Source: Halobacillus litoralis (GTDB lineage: Bacteria; Bacillota; Bacilli; Bacillales; Halobacillaceae). From it: 64,000 nt of DNA. Each line of letters begins with the position of its first letter. Within the stretch, counting starts at the first letter, position 1. The notes below the pieces were generated by a model. The model had not been told where the DNA came from, searched no databases, and saw only the letters and a list, made by a program, of their open reading frames with translations. This document shows positions 45,559 to 54,492 of this stretch, in pieces. The stretch is taken from NCBI RefSeq assembly GCF_009856445.1, contig NZ_WMFA01000002.1, positions 682,001-746,000 on the forward strand, written 5' to 3'. The translations under genes and the position numbers were made by a program.

Positions 45559-46855
45559 TCAGCGTTATTTTGATGCGATCGCCAATGCAAAATCTATGAA
45601 AAGGTACGGGAAAATTCATAGGGTTGTCGGACTTATGATTGAATCCAAAGGGCCGGAAGCCTCTGTCGGTGATTTGTGTTATATCCATACTTCTGAACAA
45701 AAAGAAAAAATCGCAGCCGAAGTGGTCGGTTTCAACAATGAAAACATCCTTTTGATGCCTTTTCGAGAATTAAAGGAAGTGGGGCCTGGAAGCATTGTCG
45801 AAGCTACCGGTGAACCTATGCGAATCAAAGTCGGGATGGGGCTTGTCGGTAAGATCCTGGATGCTACAGGGCACCCGTTAGATGGTGCATCGATGCCACT
45901 AGGTTTAAGGGGGTATCCTACAGACCAGAATCCTCCCAACCCTCTCATGCGTCCACCGATTCATGAACCGATTCAAGTAGGCGTGAGAGCTGTTGACACC
46001 ATGTTGACGGTCGGCAAAGGACAGAGAATCGGTATATTTGCAGGAAGCGGTGTTGGTAAAAGTACCTTGATGGGAATGATCGCCAGAAACAGCTCCGCCG
46101 ATTTAAATGTGATCGCCTTGATTGGGGAAAGAGGGCGGGAAGTGAGGGAGTTCATTGAGAATGATCTCGGTGATGAGGGGTTAAAAAACTCCATTCTTGT
46201 CGTTGCTACTTCCGACCAGCCAGCTTTGATGAGAGTAAAGGGAGCTTACACAGCGACAGCCATCAGTGAATATTTTCGTGACCTTGGGTATAACGTCAAT
46301 TTGATGATGGATTCTGTCACTCGTTTTGCCATGGCGCAGCGTGAGATCGGTCTTGCAACTGGAGAACCACCGACGACCAAAGGCTATACGCCCTCCGTTT
46401 TTGCACTCTTACCCAAACTATTAGAAAGAACGGGGTCCAGTACAAATGGAACGATTACAGCCTTTTACACAGTTTTAGTTGATGGTGATGATTTGAATGA
46501 ACCGATCTCTGATACTGTAAGGGGAATTCTAGATGGTCATTTTGTTCTTGATCGTAAACTCGCGGAACAAGGACATTTTCCAGCCATCAATATTTTGAAG
46601 TCCATCAGCCGAGTGATGAAGCAAATTGTCTCTTACGAGCATAAGGAATCAGCTGAGAAGTTGCGAGCTCTTTTAGCTACGTATGAAGAAAATAGTGAGT
46701 TGATTCAAATCGGGGCCTATAAAAAAGGGTCCAGTAAAGAAATCGACCAAGCGATATCCTATCACTCTGCCATCATTCAATTTTTAAGACAAGGGATTCA
46801 CGAACCAGCAAGATTTGAGAAGTCCGTGGAAGATTTGAGAAATCTGTTCCTATAG
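45551..46855 (+). CDS. fliI: Flagellum-specific ATPase FliI
   Basis: Type III export ATPase, homologous to F1 beta. 434 residues with Walker A GSGVGKST, the LIGERGREVREF motif, Walker B LMMDSVTRFAMAQREIGLATGEPPTTKGYTPSVF (in pieces), and the C-terminal helical domain. Start at the ATG overlapping the fliH stop by eight bases, with GAGGAG upstream inside fliH. FliH and FliJ flank it as its regulator and stalk. Confidence 0.97.
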   Translation: MNSQRYFDAIANAKSMKRYGKIHRVVGLMIESKGPEASVGDLCYIHTSEQKEKIAAEVVGFNNENILLMPFRELKEVGPGSIVEATGEPMRIKVGMGLVGKILDATGHPLDGASMPLGLRGYPTDQNPPNPLMRPPIHEPIQVGVRAVDTMLTVGKGQRIGIFAGSGVGKSTLMGMIARNSSADLNVIALIGERGREVREFIENDLGDEGLKNSILVVATSDQPALMRVKGAYTATAISEYFRDLGYNVNLMMDSVTRFAMAQREIGLATGEPPTTKGYTPSVFALLPKLLERTGSSTNGTITAFYTVLVDGDDLNEPISDTVRGILDGHFVLDRKLAEQGHFPAINILKSISRVMKQIVSYEHKESAEKLRALLATYEENSELIQIGAYKKGSSKEIDQAISYHSAIIQFLRQGIHEPARFEKSVEDLRNLFL

Positions 46856-46868
46856 GAGGCTGAATGAC

Positions 46869-47318
46869 ATGGCTGAAATTCAAACATTCCAAAGAATTAG
46901 AGACTTGAGAGATAGAGAGAAACAACAAAACCACAAGGTCTATCAGGATGCGGTCAATGATTTCGAAAAACAGGCAGAAAAACTTTATGAATGCCTGAGA
47001 AAAAAGGAATTAGCGGAAAAAAGCTTTGAAGAAGAAATGAAGAACCAAACAGTGAGAGCGGATGCGATCGTGCGGCACCAGCGATACATACAAAGTTTAC
47101 AGGAAACGATCGACCACCTCCAACCTGCTGTGCAAAATGCCAGAGTGAATATGCAGCAAAAACAAGCCAAACTTTCCAGGGCTCATATAGAGGTGAAGAA
47201 GTTTGAAAAGATTGTGGAGCATAAGCAGGAAGAGCAATGGAATTTTATGAAACATGAAGAAACCAAGCAGATGGATGAACTATCCATGCAACAATACTTG
47301 AATTTTCAGAATAGGTGA
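46869..47318 (+). CDS. fliJ: Flagellar export stalk protein FliJ
   Basis: 149-residue antiparallel coiled coil that inserts into the FliI hexamer and contacts FlhA. Almost all helix and highly charged (RIRDLRDREKQQNHKVYQDAV, HIEVKKFEKIVEHKQEEQW). The start follows TAGGAGGC. Its location between fliI and the YlxF/FliK genes is canonical. Confidence 0.93.
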   Translation: MAEIQTFQRIRDLRDREKQQNHKVYQDAVNDFEKQAEKLYECLRKKELAEKSFEEEMKNQTVRADAIVRHQRYIQSLQETIDHLQPAVQNARVNMQQKQAKLSRAHIEVKKFEKIVEHKQEEQWNFMKHEETKQMDELSMQQYLNFQNR

Positions 47319-47322
47319 TGGA

Positions 47323-47898
47323 ATGACAAAGAGTACATACACGAAAAAAGACAAAAAATCCTTTTTGAAAATCATCACCGCCATTATCTTTCCCTTGATT
47401 TTTCTTATCACACTGACATTGATTGTACTCACCTTGAGTGGCGTAAATGTTTTTGAGGAGGTTGAGAGGTACGCCAGTCGTATTCCAGGTCTATCCTCTG
47501 TTGCTTCATCTGAAGGTAAAGATACAGATTGTGGCGAGATGGACCGATTGAAGGCCGTCATTGCCAACAAAGAAGCGGAAGTGGAAGAACTCCAATCAGA
47601 AGCTGATAGTAAACAGAGTCAAATCAATGAACTGGAACAACAAGTGGTGCAGTTGAAAGCTGATTTGGAAGAGGCAGTGGCAGAAGAGGGGAACAATGAG
47701 GATTCAAAAGTATCAGCAATGGCTCGCTCCTTTCAGGAGATGGATCCAGAAGAAGCGGCTCCTATCCTCGAAAGTATGAACCAAAATCTAGCGGTCCAAG
47801 TCTTGAGTGAAGTAGCCAGTGAAGAAAAAGGAGAAATCCTGGGTCAGATGGACCCTGAAGCTGCAGCTAACATTGCAAGTATGCTGATTGAAGAGTAA
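47323..47898 (+). CDS. ylxF: YlxF, MotE-like membrane protein with MgtE N-like domain
   Basis: 191 residues. One membrane segment (about 17-40, IITAIIFPLIFLITLTLIVLTL in pieces), then a coiled coil (residues 75-118) and a C-terminal MgtE intracellular-type repeat domain (AMARSFQEMDPEEAAPILESM, LAVQVLSEVASEEKGEILGQMDPEAAANIASML). Similar proteins (MotE) act as chaperones of motor stators in other bacteria; in Bacillus the role is not settled. The start follows AGGTGATGG, four bases after fliJ. Confidence 0.88.
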   Translation: MTKSTYTKKDKKSFLKIITAIIFPLIFLITLTLIVLTLSGVNVFEEVERYASRIPGLSSVASSEGKDTDCGEMDRLKAVIANKEAEVEELQSEADSKQSQINELEQQVVQLKADLEEAVAEEGNNEDSKVSAMARSFQEMDPEEAAPILESMNQNLAVQVLSEVASEEKGEILGQMDPEAAANIASMLIEE

Positions 47899-47924
47899 GA
47901 CTTCCTTGAAAGGGGGTGCAAAAA

Positions 47925-49355
47925 ATGAATACAGCTTTAATGACGCTCTCTGGGCCATCTCACAAAAAAGTGATGAATTCTATTATGAAAAAAGAGGAAG
48001 AGGGAGCCACTGAAGAAGTTTTGTTTGGATCTATTCTTCTCGATCTTCAAGGAAGGACCACAGTGTCAATTCCAGAGGAAAGCAACCTGAAGGAAACAAA
48101 AGAAAAATTCATGGAGCTTTTTAATAAAATCGAGGCCATGATTTCGAACCTGATAGAACAAGGTGAATGGTCTGATGGTCAAGGTGCGTATTGGAATGAA
48201 ACCATTCGCAATGCTAAAGGAGCTGTCTCTGAAGGACTTTTCTCAAAAATAATTTCACCCATGGAAGAACTGGGACAGCAACTCATCGCTGAAGAACCCC
48301 TTGCTGATTTATCCGAACAGACCCAGGAACTGGCAGGAACATTCAAAGAACTGGCATTACTTCTGAAAACAGTGACGACAAAGAGTGAAAGCTCCCTGCA
48401 GCACCTTACTCCTTTATTTACTGGGGAAGAGGTTGTATCTGCTTCAAATCCTGACCACATAGAAAAAAACTTACATAAGACATGGCAGGAGATGAAGAGC
48501 ATCATTCAGACTTTTCATGAGAAAGATCCTTCTCCTCAAGCTTCTCATAAAGCTGGGAAAGAAATGAAGGAATTGTTACAGAAGTTCATGCATCTTGTTG
48601 AGTCGCTACCTAATCATAAATCAACAGGGCAGGGTGTTCTTGAAAGGATTACTCAGGAAGGTACGCTTCAAGAGCGACAGGTGTTCAGTAAATTGATCCA
48701 TATGTATCAAAACCGGACGGATGTTCCAAAAACTTACCATCAACAAACACCTCTAACAGGAAAGGACATCGTTAAATGGGTGAAGCAGGCAATGGGGGAA
48801 GATCTTCAACAAGAGCCTAAACTTCAAGCCCCCAAGTATCAGCCATTATCCAATAATGTAACGATGCCCATGACTAAAGTGGAACAACATGTCATCCATA
48901 TGAACCAGAATCAAGAGAGCGCATCTTCTCAAAAACAGATGATCCAGCAGCTGGAGAAAATCATTCAATCCAGTCGGCTGCTCACAAATCCTAAAGGCAG
49001 TATGGAAATGCTGATTAAGTTGAAACCGGGGAACCTTGGGGATCTAACCGTAAAATTTGCTCAGGTTAATGGGGAAATGGCAGTGAAGATATTAGTAACG
49101 AGTCAAGCCGCTAAAGAGATGCTCGAAGGGAACAAAACGCAACTGAGACATATGTTTTCCCCTCAGCAAGTGGTGATAGAAAAGGTGGAATCATCTGCTT
49201 TGCAGCAACAGCTCCATGAGCAGATGGATAGCAGCAGTAAAGACCGGGAGCAACCAAATGACCATAATCAGCATGTTGAAGAGCAGGATGATATGGAAAT
49301 GACAGAGAACGAAGAACTCAGTTTCCACGAAATCTTAATGAATGAGAAAGTATAG
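47925..49355 (+). CDS. fliK: Flagellar hook-length control protein FliK
   Basis: Secreted ruler that switches export from hook to filament by acting on FlhB. 476 residues: a long, Gln/Glu-rich N-terminal and middle region of low conservation, and the C-terminal Flg_hook domain (about 335-420: MLIKLKPGNLGDLTVKFAQVNGEMAVKILV, then MLEGNKTQLRHMF). Start at the ATG seven bases after GGGGGTG; a GTG within that site is excluded. A second, divergent member is YlqG at 27.9 kb. Confidence 0.92.
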   Translation: MNTALMTLSGPSHKKVMNSIMKKEEEGATEEVLFGSILLDLQGRTTVSIPEESNLKETKEKFMELFNKIEAMISNLIEQGEWSDGQGAYWNETIRNAKGAVSEGLFSKIISPMEELGQQLIAEEPLADLSEQTQELAGTFKELALLLKTVTTKSESSLQHLTPLFTGEEVVSASNPDHIEKNLHKTWQEMKSIIQTFHEKDPSPQASHKAGKEMKELLQKFMHLVESLPNHKSTGQGVLERITQEGTLQERQVFSKLIHMYQNRTDVPKTYHQQTPLTGKDIVKWVKQAMGEDLQQEPKLQAPKYQPLSNNVTMPMTKVEQHVIHMNQNQESASSQKQMIQQLEKIIQSSRLLTNPKGSMEMLIKLKPGNLGDLTVKFAQVNGEMAVKILVTSQAAKEMLEGNKTQLRHMFSPQQVVIEKVESSALQQQLHEQMDSSSKDREQPNDHNQHVEEQDDMEMTENEELSFHEILMNEKV

Positions 49356-49363
49356 GTGATGGT

Positions 49364-49831
49364 ATGACAAGTATTGATCCCTCTCTCTATTTGCAGAATC
49401 AGCAGGTTCGAGGGACCGGGAGCAGCACGCTCGGTAAAGATGATTTCTTGAAAATCCTCATGGCTCAAATAAAAAACCAAAATCCGCTGGACCCTATGAA
49501 AGACAAAGAGTTTATTTCACAAATGACAGAGTTCTCAAGCCTTGAACAGATGACAAATATGTCACAGTCCTTTCAAAGATTCATAGACACCCAGAATCTC
49601 CCTCCGCTTATTCAATACAGTGGGCTGATTGGAAAAGAAGTTTCTTATCCAGTTTATGATCAGGAAACAGGACTAGTGGATCGTACGGAATCAGACATTG
49701 TCCAAGCGGTCAACCAGTCCGGAGGAGAAACTTACCTGGAACTCGAATCAGGAGAGAAAATCTCAGTGGCATACATTACCAAAGTAGGTGAAGTGGACGG
49801 AAATTCTGAGAAAGAGGTTGAAGAGGGATAA
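49364..49831 (+). CDS. flgD: Flagellar hook assembly protein FlgD (YlxG)
   Basis: Hook cap scaffold. 155 residues. The N-terminal motif is typical: LGKDDFLKILMAQIKNQNPLDPMKDKEFISQMTEFSSLEQM. The C-terminal beta-domain is short, ending in a stretch of E and V. Short FlgD lacking the full C-terminal immunoglobulin-like domain is usual in Bacillaceae. Its stop is one base from the next start. Confidence 0.95.
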   Translation: MTSIDPSLYLQNQQVRGTGSSTLGKDDFLKILMAQIKNQNPLDPMKDKEFISQMTEFSSLEQMTNMSQSFQRFIDTQNLPPLIQYSGLIGKEVSYPVYDQETGLVDRTESDIVQAVNQSGGETYLELESGEKISVAYITKVGEVDGNSEKEVEEG

Positions 49832-49832
49832 G

Positions 49833-50198
49833 ATGGACCCGCGCATTCAATCTTTACACAGGCCGTTATCCATACCAAAAAAGCAGCCGCGGGCTAAGAA
49901 GGCTAATGTTCCTTTTCAACAGTTCCTTCATGGAGCGAAAGAAATCAAAGTAAGTAAACATGCGATGGACAGGTTACAAGAGCGGAAGATTGAGATCAGT
50001 GAAAAAACCTGGTCAAAAATTGGAGAGAAAATGATCGAAGCCCGCAAAAAAGGGGTCGACCAATCCTTGGTCGTACTTAAGGAAGCAGCCCTCGTGGTCA
50101 GCTCAAAAAATCGAACGGTTGTAACCGCCATGGACCGCGAGGAGACACAATCTCAGATTTTCACCAATATTAATGGAACAATTTTTGTAAACGAATAG
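49833..50198 (+). CDS. Flagellar operon protein of the TIGR02530 type
   Basis: 121 residues. An N-terminal basic, proline-rich segment is followed by the conserved core FQQFLHGAKEIKVSKHAMDRLQERKIEISEKTWSKIGEKMIEARKKGVDQSLVVLKEAALVVSSKNRTVVTAM, seen here in full and typical of the family as I recall it. Found between flgD and flgE in many Firmicutes but, as far as I recall, not in B. subtilis. Function unknown; position suggests a hook assembly role, maybe as a chaperone. The start ATG directly follows the flgD stop with GAAGAGGGA upstream. Confidence 0.82.
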   Translation: MDPRIQSLHRPLSIPKKQPRAKKANVPFQQFLHGAKEIKVSKHAMDRLQERKIEISEKTWSKIGEKMIEARKKGVDQSLVVLKEAALVVSSKNRTVVTAMDREETQSQIFTNINGTIFVNE

Positions 50199-50280
50199 GC
50201 TGGACCCTTAACGGGAGGCCTTACCATCTGCTGACCGATTGATGCAGGTGAACCTACCGAAGGAAAGGAATGTCGTCAAT

Positions 50281-51189
50281 ATGCTACGTTCAATGTACTC
50301 AGGGATTTCTGGTATGAAAGGCTTTCAGACAAAACTCGATACGATTGGAAATAACATCGCAAACGTCAACACTTATGGTTTTAAAAAAGGGAGAGTCACT
50401 TTTCAGGATATGATGAGCCAGACGATGTCTGCCGCTCAAGGGCCTACCGCTTTGGCTGACGGAGAGAATATAAGAGGGGGATTGAATCCTTCCCAGGTGG
50501 GGCTTGGGTCTCAAGTGGGTTCAATTGATACCATCCACACTCAGGGAAACAGGCAAACGACGAACCGTCCATTGGATTTAGCTTTAGAAGGAGATGGGAT
50601 GTTCGTTTTGGGTGAAGGTACAGCAGAGCTTCCCATTTCGACGGATGATGCTGCTCTGGATTTGCAAGCTGTTAATTTATCTTTTACACGTGCAGGGAAC
50701 TTTTATCTGGATAGTGATGGAGCCATTGTAAATGGTGAAGGAAAATACTTGATTGGTCAGAACGGCGAAGGTGGAGGAGCAGGAGCAATCACCATTCCTA
50801 CAGATGCCCAAAGTTTCAGTATACAGACCGACGGCACAGTCAACTACATCGATAGTACTGGTAATACTGCTGTAGCTGGTCAAATTCGTTTGGCGCAATT
50901 CTCTAACCCGAGTGGTCTTCAGAAAATTGGAGGAAATGCGTTCCAGAATACGAATAACGCTGGAGTTTACTCCGTTGATGGCGAAGGTTTAGCAGGTATC
51001 GATGATTTAATTGCTCCTGGTCAAAACGGTACGGGGCAGACAGTATCTGGAGCACTGGAAATGTCCAACGTCGATCTTGCGGAGTCCTTCACTGAAATGA
51101 TAACGGCTCAACGTGGATTCCAGGCAAACACAAGAATCATCACTACATCGGATGAAATCTTACAAGAACTCGTCAACTTGAAACGATAA
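50281..51189 (+). CDS. flgE: Flagellar hook protein FlgE (often annotated FlgG)
   Basis: Forms the hook. 302 residues with the N-terminal rod/hook helix MLRSMYSGISGMKGFQTKLDTIGNNIANVNTYGFKKGR, a beta-rich middle (DLALEGDGMFVLGEG, SFTRAGNFYLDSDGAIVNGEGKYLIG) and the C-terminal helix SNVDLAESFTEMITAQRGFQANTRIITTSDEILQELVNL. Slightly longer than the B. subtilis protein (about 264). Start at the ATG opening the conserved MLRSM; an upstream frame without homology is ignored. FlgE and FlgG are similar, and the operon position decides for hook. Confidence 0.94.
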   Translation: MLRSMYSGISGMKGFQTKLDTIGNNIANVNTYGFKKGRVTFQDMMSQTMSAAQGPTALADGENIRGGLNPSQVGLGSQVGSIDTIHTQGNRQTTNRPLDLALEGDGMFVLGEGTAELPISTDDAALDLQAVNLSFTRAGNFYLDSDGAIVNGEGKYLIGQNGEGGGAGAITIPTDAQSFSIQTDGTVNYIDSTGNTAVAGQIRLAQFSNPSGLQKIGGNAFQNTNNAGVYSVDGEGLAGIDDLIAPGQNGTGQTVSGALEMSNVDLAESFTEMITAQRGFQANTRIITTSDEILQELVNLKR

Positions 51190-51197
51190 AAGGGGGT

Positions 51198-51222
51198 AGA
51201 GGGGTTGAATATCCGCCCCTCT
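51198..51222 (+). promoter_or_regulatory. Hairpin between the Shine-Dalgarno sequence and start codon of swrD
   Basis: AGAGGGG and CCCCTCT form a 7-bp stem with an 11-base loop. The only good ribosome binding sequence (AGGGGGT, 51191-51197) lies 35 bases from the swrD ATG; folding the hairpin leaves about ten bases between them. A TTG inside the loop also opens a 14-codon frame that overlaps the swrD start. Confidence 0.5.
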
Positions 51223-51232
51223 CTATATATCA

Positions 51233-51448
51233 ATGATTACTTTAACTAAATTAAACGGCCAGCTTTTTACTTTCAATGCTATCTACATAGAGCAAATCCA
51301 ATCGAACCCTGATACGACAGTGATCACAACAACAGGCCGGACGATCCTCGTGAAAGAAAGTGAAGCTGAGGTCGTTGAAAAGGTCACGAGTTTTTATAAA
51401 AACATCGGTATTGTCGGGGTGAGAGACAAGGCAGGGGATGACGAATGA
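51233..51448 (+). CDS. swrD: Flagellar motor power protein SwrD (YlzI, FlbD family)
   Basis: 71-residue FlbD-family protein; in B. subtilis it raises motor power and is needed for swarming. Seen: MITLTKLNGQLFTFNAIYIEQIQSNPDTTVITTTGRTILVKES with a beta-rich fold and a helical end (EVVEKVTSFYKNIGIVGVR). There is no Shine-Dalgarno sequence within 20 bases of the ATG; the upstream hairpin may bring one close. The end overlaps fliL (ATGA). Confidence 0.9.
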   Translation: MITLTKLNGQLFTFNAIYIEQIQSNPDTTVITTTGRTILVKESEAEVVEKVTSFYKNIGIVGVRDKAGDDE

Positions 51449-51861
51449 ATGGATTTAAAGTGATGGTGATTACGTTAAGCACGTTGACCGTCATCGGTGT
51501 CGTAGCACTTGTGCTTGTTCTCAATTTTAATGGAGAAAGCGAAGCGAGTGGGGAAAGATCGATTGATGATATTCGTGAAGCCTCTTTTTTAACAGAAGAG
51601 ATTACTACGGATTTGCAAAACGGAGATTATGTCCGGATCAGCTTTCGGGTTGTGACGGATAGCAAAGAATCGATGGAAGAAATGAAGAAAAGAGACTTTC
51701 AAATGCAAAATGTTCTTCTGAAAGAATTATCGACTATGGATTCAGATACGTTTCAGTCTGGACTCTCAGATCTTGAAGCGAAAGTCAAATTAAGACTGAA
51801 TGATTTCATGGATGAAGGAGAAGTCACAGACGTCTATACGGTAAACAAGGTCCTTCAATAA
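51445..51861 (+). CDS. fliL: Flagellar basal body-associated protein FliL
   Basis: Single-pass membrane protein near the stator ring. 138 residues: a short cytoplasmic N-terminus, one membrane segment (about 5-27, VMVITLSTLTVIGVVALVLVL), and a periplasm-equivalent stomatin-like domain (LTEEITTDLQNGDYVRISFRVV, VLLKELSTM). The start overlaps the swrD stop and follows GGCAGGGGATG. Confidence 0.94.
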   Translation: MNGFKVMVITLSTLTVIGVVALVLVLNFNGESEASGERSIDDIREASFLTEEITTDLQNGDYVRISFRVVTDSKESMEEMKKRDFQMQNVLLKELSTMDSDTFQSGLSDLEAKVKLRLNDFMDEGEVTDVYTVNKVLQ

Positions 51862-51888
51862 TAGAGAAAAAGAAAGGGGGGTGAGGTT

Positions 51889-52890
51889 TTGGCAGAAGAG
51901 GTTCTCTCGCAGAATGAGATCGATTCATTGCTTTCGGCCCTATCTACCGGGGAGATGAATGCAGAGGAGTTAAAGAACGAAAATAATGAAAAAAAGGTAA
52001 AAGTTTATGATTTTAAGAGAGCGCTCCGCTTTTCTAAGGATCAGATCAGAAGTTTAACACGAATACACGAAAATTTTTCCAGGTTGTTGACGACTTATTT
52101 TTCAGCGCAACTGAGAACTTATGTGAACATTGAAGTGGCATCAGTGGATCAGTTGCCTTATGAAGAATTTATCCGGTCGATTCCTACGATGACGATCCTG
52201 AATATTTTCAGCGTGCCTCCCCTTGAAGGACGGATTCTCTTAGAGGCAAATCCCAACGTTTCTTACGCCATGATGGATCGTGTGCTTGGAGGTAAAGGAA
52301 GCAGCGTCAACAAGATCGAGAATTTAACCGAAATTGAAACAACGATCATGTCTCATCTTTTTGAAAGGTCTTTAGAGAATTATCAAGAAGCATGGGGCTC
52401 GATTGTCGATATCGATCCTTTACTGGAAGAATTTGAAGTGAATCCGCAATTTCTACAAATGGTCTCACCAAATGAAACCGTAGTCGTTGTGTCATTGAAC
52501 ACGACCATAGGCGAGACAAGCGGGATGATCAACATTTGTATTCCGCATGTTGTACTGGAGCCGATTATCCCAAGATTATCTGTGCACTACTGGATGCAGA
52601 AAGAAAAACCAAAAGAACGGGATCCAGAAGAAGTCCAAGCCATCAGTCATACCATCAAGGAAGCAGAGCTGGATGTTAGGGCGGTCCTCGGAGAGGCTGA
52701 CATGAGCATCGAACAATTTTTAGGGTTGAGTAAAGAGGATGTCATCCGTCTTGACCAGCCCATCGATCAACCGCTGAAAATGAAGGTGGATGATGAAGTT
52801 AAATTTTACATACAGCCAGGGAAATCAAGAAATAAACTGGCTGTGCAAGTATTAGAGGAATATCAAGGGGGTGCCGGAGAAAATGAGTGA
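51889..52890 (+). CDS. fliM: Flagellar motor switch protein FliM
   Basis: C-ring protein that binds phosphorylated CheY and controls rotation. 333 residues: N-terminal CheY-binding peptide (VLSQNEIDSLLSAL), a middle CheC-like domain and a C-terminal SpoA/FliN-like domain (AELDVRAVLGEADMSIEQFLGLSKEDVIRLDQ). The start is a TTG right after a strong GGGGGGTGAGG. The stop overlaps fliY by eight bases. Confidence 0.97.
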   Translation: MAEEVLSQNEIDSLLSALSTGEMNAEELKNENNEKKVKVYDFKRALRFSKDQIRSLTRIHENFSRLLTTYFSAQLRTYVNIEVASVDQLPYEEFIRSIPTMTILNIFSVPPLEGRILLEANPNVSYAMMDRVLGGKGSSVNKIENLTEIETTIMSHLFERSLENYQEAWGSIVDIDPLLEEFEVNPQFLQMVSPNETVVVVSLNTTIGETSGMINICIPHVVLEPIIPRLSVHYWMQKEKPKERDPEEVQAISHTIKEAELDVRAVLGEADMSIEQFLGLSKEDVIRLDQPIDQPLKMKVDDEVKFYIQPGKSRNKLAVQVLEEYQGGAGENE

Positions 52891-54097
52891 TGATATGTTA
52901 TCCCAAGATGAAATTGATGCGCTATTAAACGGCGGGGGTGACAATGACAACGAAGAGGGCCTCTCGGATAATGAAGAAACGTTATCGTTATTGGAGGAAG
53001 ACGCCTTAGGTGAGATCGGCAACATTTCATTCGGGAGTTCAGCGACTGCCCTATCTTCACTTTTGAATCAGAAGGTTGATATTACAACACCGCAGATTTC
53101 CGTCTTGGAAAGAAAGAATTTACCGGATGAATTCCCGAAGCCGCACGTAGCGGTCGGCGTTACTTATACCCACGGTTTTTCAGGTGAAAATGTATTCGTA
53201 ATTCGAACGAAGGATGCCGCCATTATTGCTGATTTAATGCTTGGCGGTGACGGTACCGACCCGGATGATCACCTGAATGAAATTGCATTGAGTGCCGTAC
53301 AGGAAGCGATGAATCAGATGATGGGATCTGCGGCTACGAGTATGTCGACGATCTTTAATAAAAAAGTAGACATATCTCCGCCAGCCATCGATGTGCTGAA
53401 TTTGGAGGAAGATGAAGGTACGCACAAGATTCCGGACGAGGAAGTGCTGGTAAAAGTCTCCTTCCAACTCCAGGTAGGGCATTTGATTGATTCCAATATC
53501 ATGCAGCTCATCCCGGTGAGTTTCGCTAAAGAGCTTGTGGAAGAATTAATGAACCCACAGCAGGAAGAATCTAAGGCTGGAGAGAGCTTTACGTCTGCAG
53601 AAGAACCACTTTCAAAGAGTGAAACTGAACCGGTGAAAGAGCAACCTTCTGTTCAAAATCATGAGAAGCAGGGGGACAACATGTCTGAACATACATTCTA
53701 TGAATCTCCCATGACAGAAGAGCCGCCTCATTCTCCGCAATATGTAGGAGGACCGGCCGGACAGTCAGCAGATGATGCAAATGTTCAAACGGCCGAGTTT
53801 CAAAGTTTCACGCCTGTGCAATTGAATGGGTCTGAACAAAAGAATTTGGATATGTTGATGGACATTCCTTTGAAGGTGACGGTAGAGCTTGGGCGGACGA
53901 AACGTTCTGTCAGAGAAATACTGGAATTATCATCAGGTTCTGTGCTTGAACTTGATAAATTAGCGGGAGAGCCCGTGGATATCCATGTCAATGAAAAATT
54001 GATGGCCAAAGGGGAAGTTGTTGTTATTGATGAGAACTTCGGCGTACGTGTGACGGATATCTTGAGTCCTAAAGAACGTTTAACAAAATTACGATAA
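52883..54097 (+). CDS. fliY: Flagellar motor switch phosphatase FliY
   Basis: C-ring component with CheY-P phosphatase activity, replacing FliN in Bacillus. 404 residues: N-terminal peptide DMLSQDEIDALLNGG, two CheC-type phosphatase motifs (EEDALGEIGNISFGSSATAL and AVQEAMNQMMGSAATSM), a Pro/Glu-rich linker (about 225-310), and the C-terminal FliN/SpoA domain (LDMLMDIPLKVTVELGRTKRSVREILELSSGSVLELD). The start overlaps the fliM stop and follows GGGGGTG. Confidence 0.96.
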   Translation: MSDDMLSQDEIDALLNGGGDNDNEEGLSDNEETLSLLEEDALGEIGNISFGSSATALSSLLNQKVDITTPQISVLERKNLPDEFPKPHVAVGVTYTHGFSGENVFVIRTKDAAIIADLMLGGDGTDPDDHLNEIALSAVQEAMNQMMGSAATSMSTIFNKKVDISPPAIDVLNLEEDEGTHKIPDEEVLVKVSFQLQVGHLIDSNIMQLIPVSFAKELVEELMNPQQEESKAGESFTSAEEPLSKSETEPVKEQPSVQNHEKQGDNMSEHTFYESPMTEEPPHSPQYVGGPAGQSADDANVQTAEFQSFTPVQLNGSEQKNLDMLMDIPLKVTVELGRTKRSVREILELSSGSVLELDKLAGEPVDIHVNEKLMAKGEVVVIDENFGVRVTDILSPKERLTKLR

Positions 54098-54124
54098 ATA
54101 GTGCATTATTAGGGAGGATTTAAT

Positions 54125-54487
54125 ATGGCAGAAAGAATACTGATCGTAGACGACGCAGCATTTATGAGAATGATGGTAAAAGACATTTTAACGAAAAACG
54201 GTTATGAAATTGCTGGGGAAGCGGAAGATGGCAAAAAAGCCGTTGAACTCTATAAAGAGGAACAGCCGGATTTGGTTACGATGGATATTACAATGCCGGA
54301 GATGGATGGAATTACGGCATTGAAGGAAATTAAAGGCCAACACCCGGATGCCAAAGTGATTATGTGTTCCGCTATGGGACAGCAAGCCATGGTTGTGGAT
54401 GCCATTCAGGCTGGAGCGAAAGATTTTATCGTTAAACCATTCCAGGCTGATCGTGTAATCGAGGCTATTCAAAAAGCGTTGAGTTAA
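54125..54487 (+). CDS. cheY: Chemotaxis response regulator CheY
   Basis: Single-domain receiver phosphorylated by CheA; CheY-P acts on FliM to set rotation. 120 residues. Acidic pocket VDDAAF, phosphoacceptor Asp54 (TMDITMPEMDG), switch Ser/Ala in CSAMGQ and Lys in VKPF. The start follows GGGAGGATT. Confidence 0.97.
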   Translation: MAERILIVDDAAFMRMMVKDILTKNGYEIAGEAEDGKKAVELYKEEQPDLVTMDITMPEMDGITALKEIKGQHPDAKVIMCSAMGQQAMVVDAIQAGAKDFIVKPFQADRVIEAIQKALS

Positions 54488-54492
54488 GAAGA

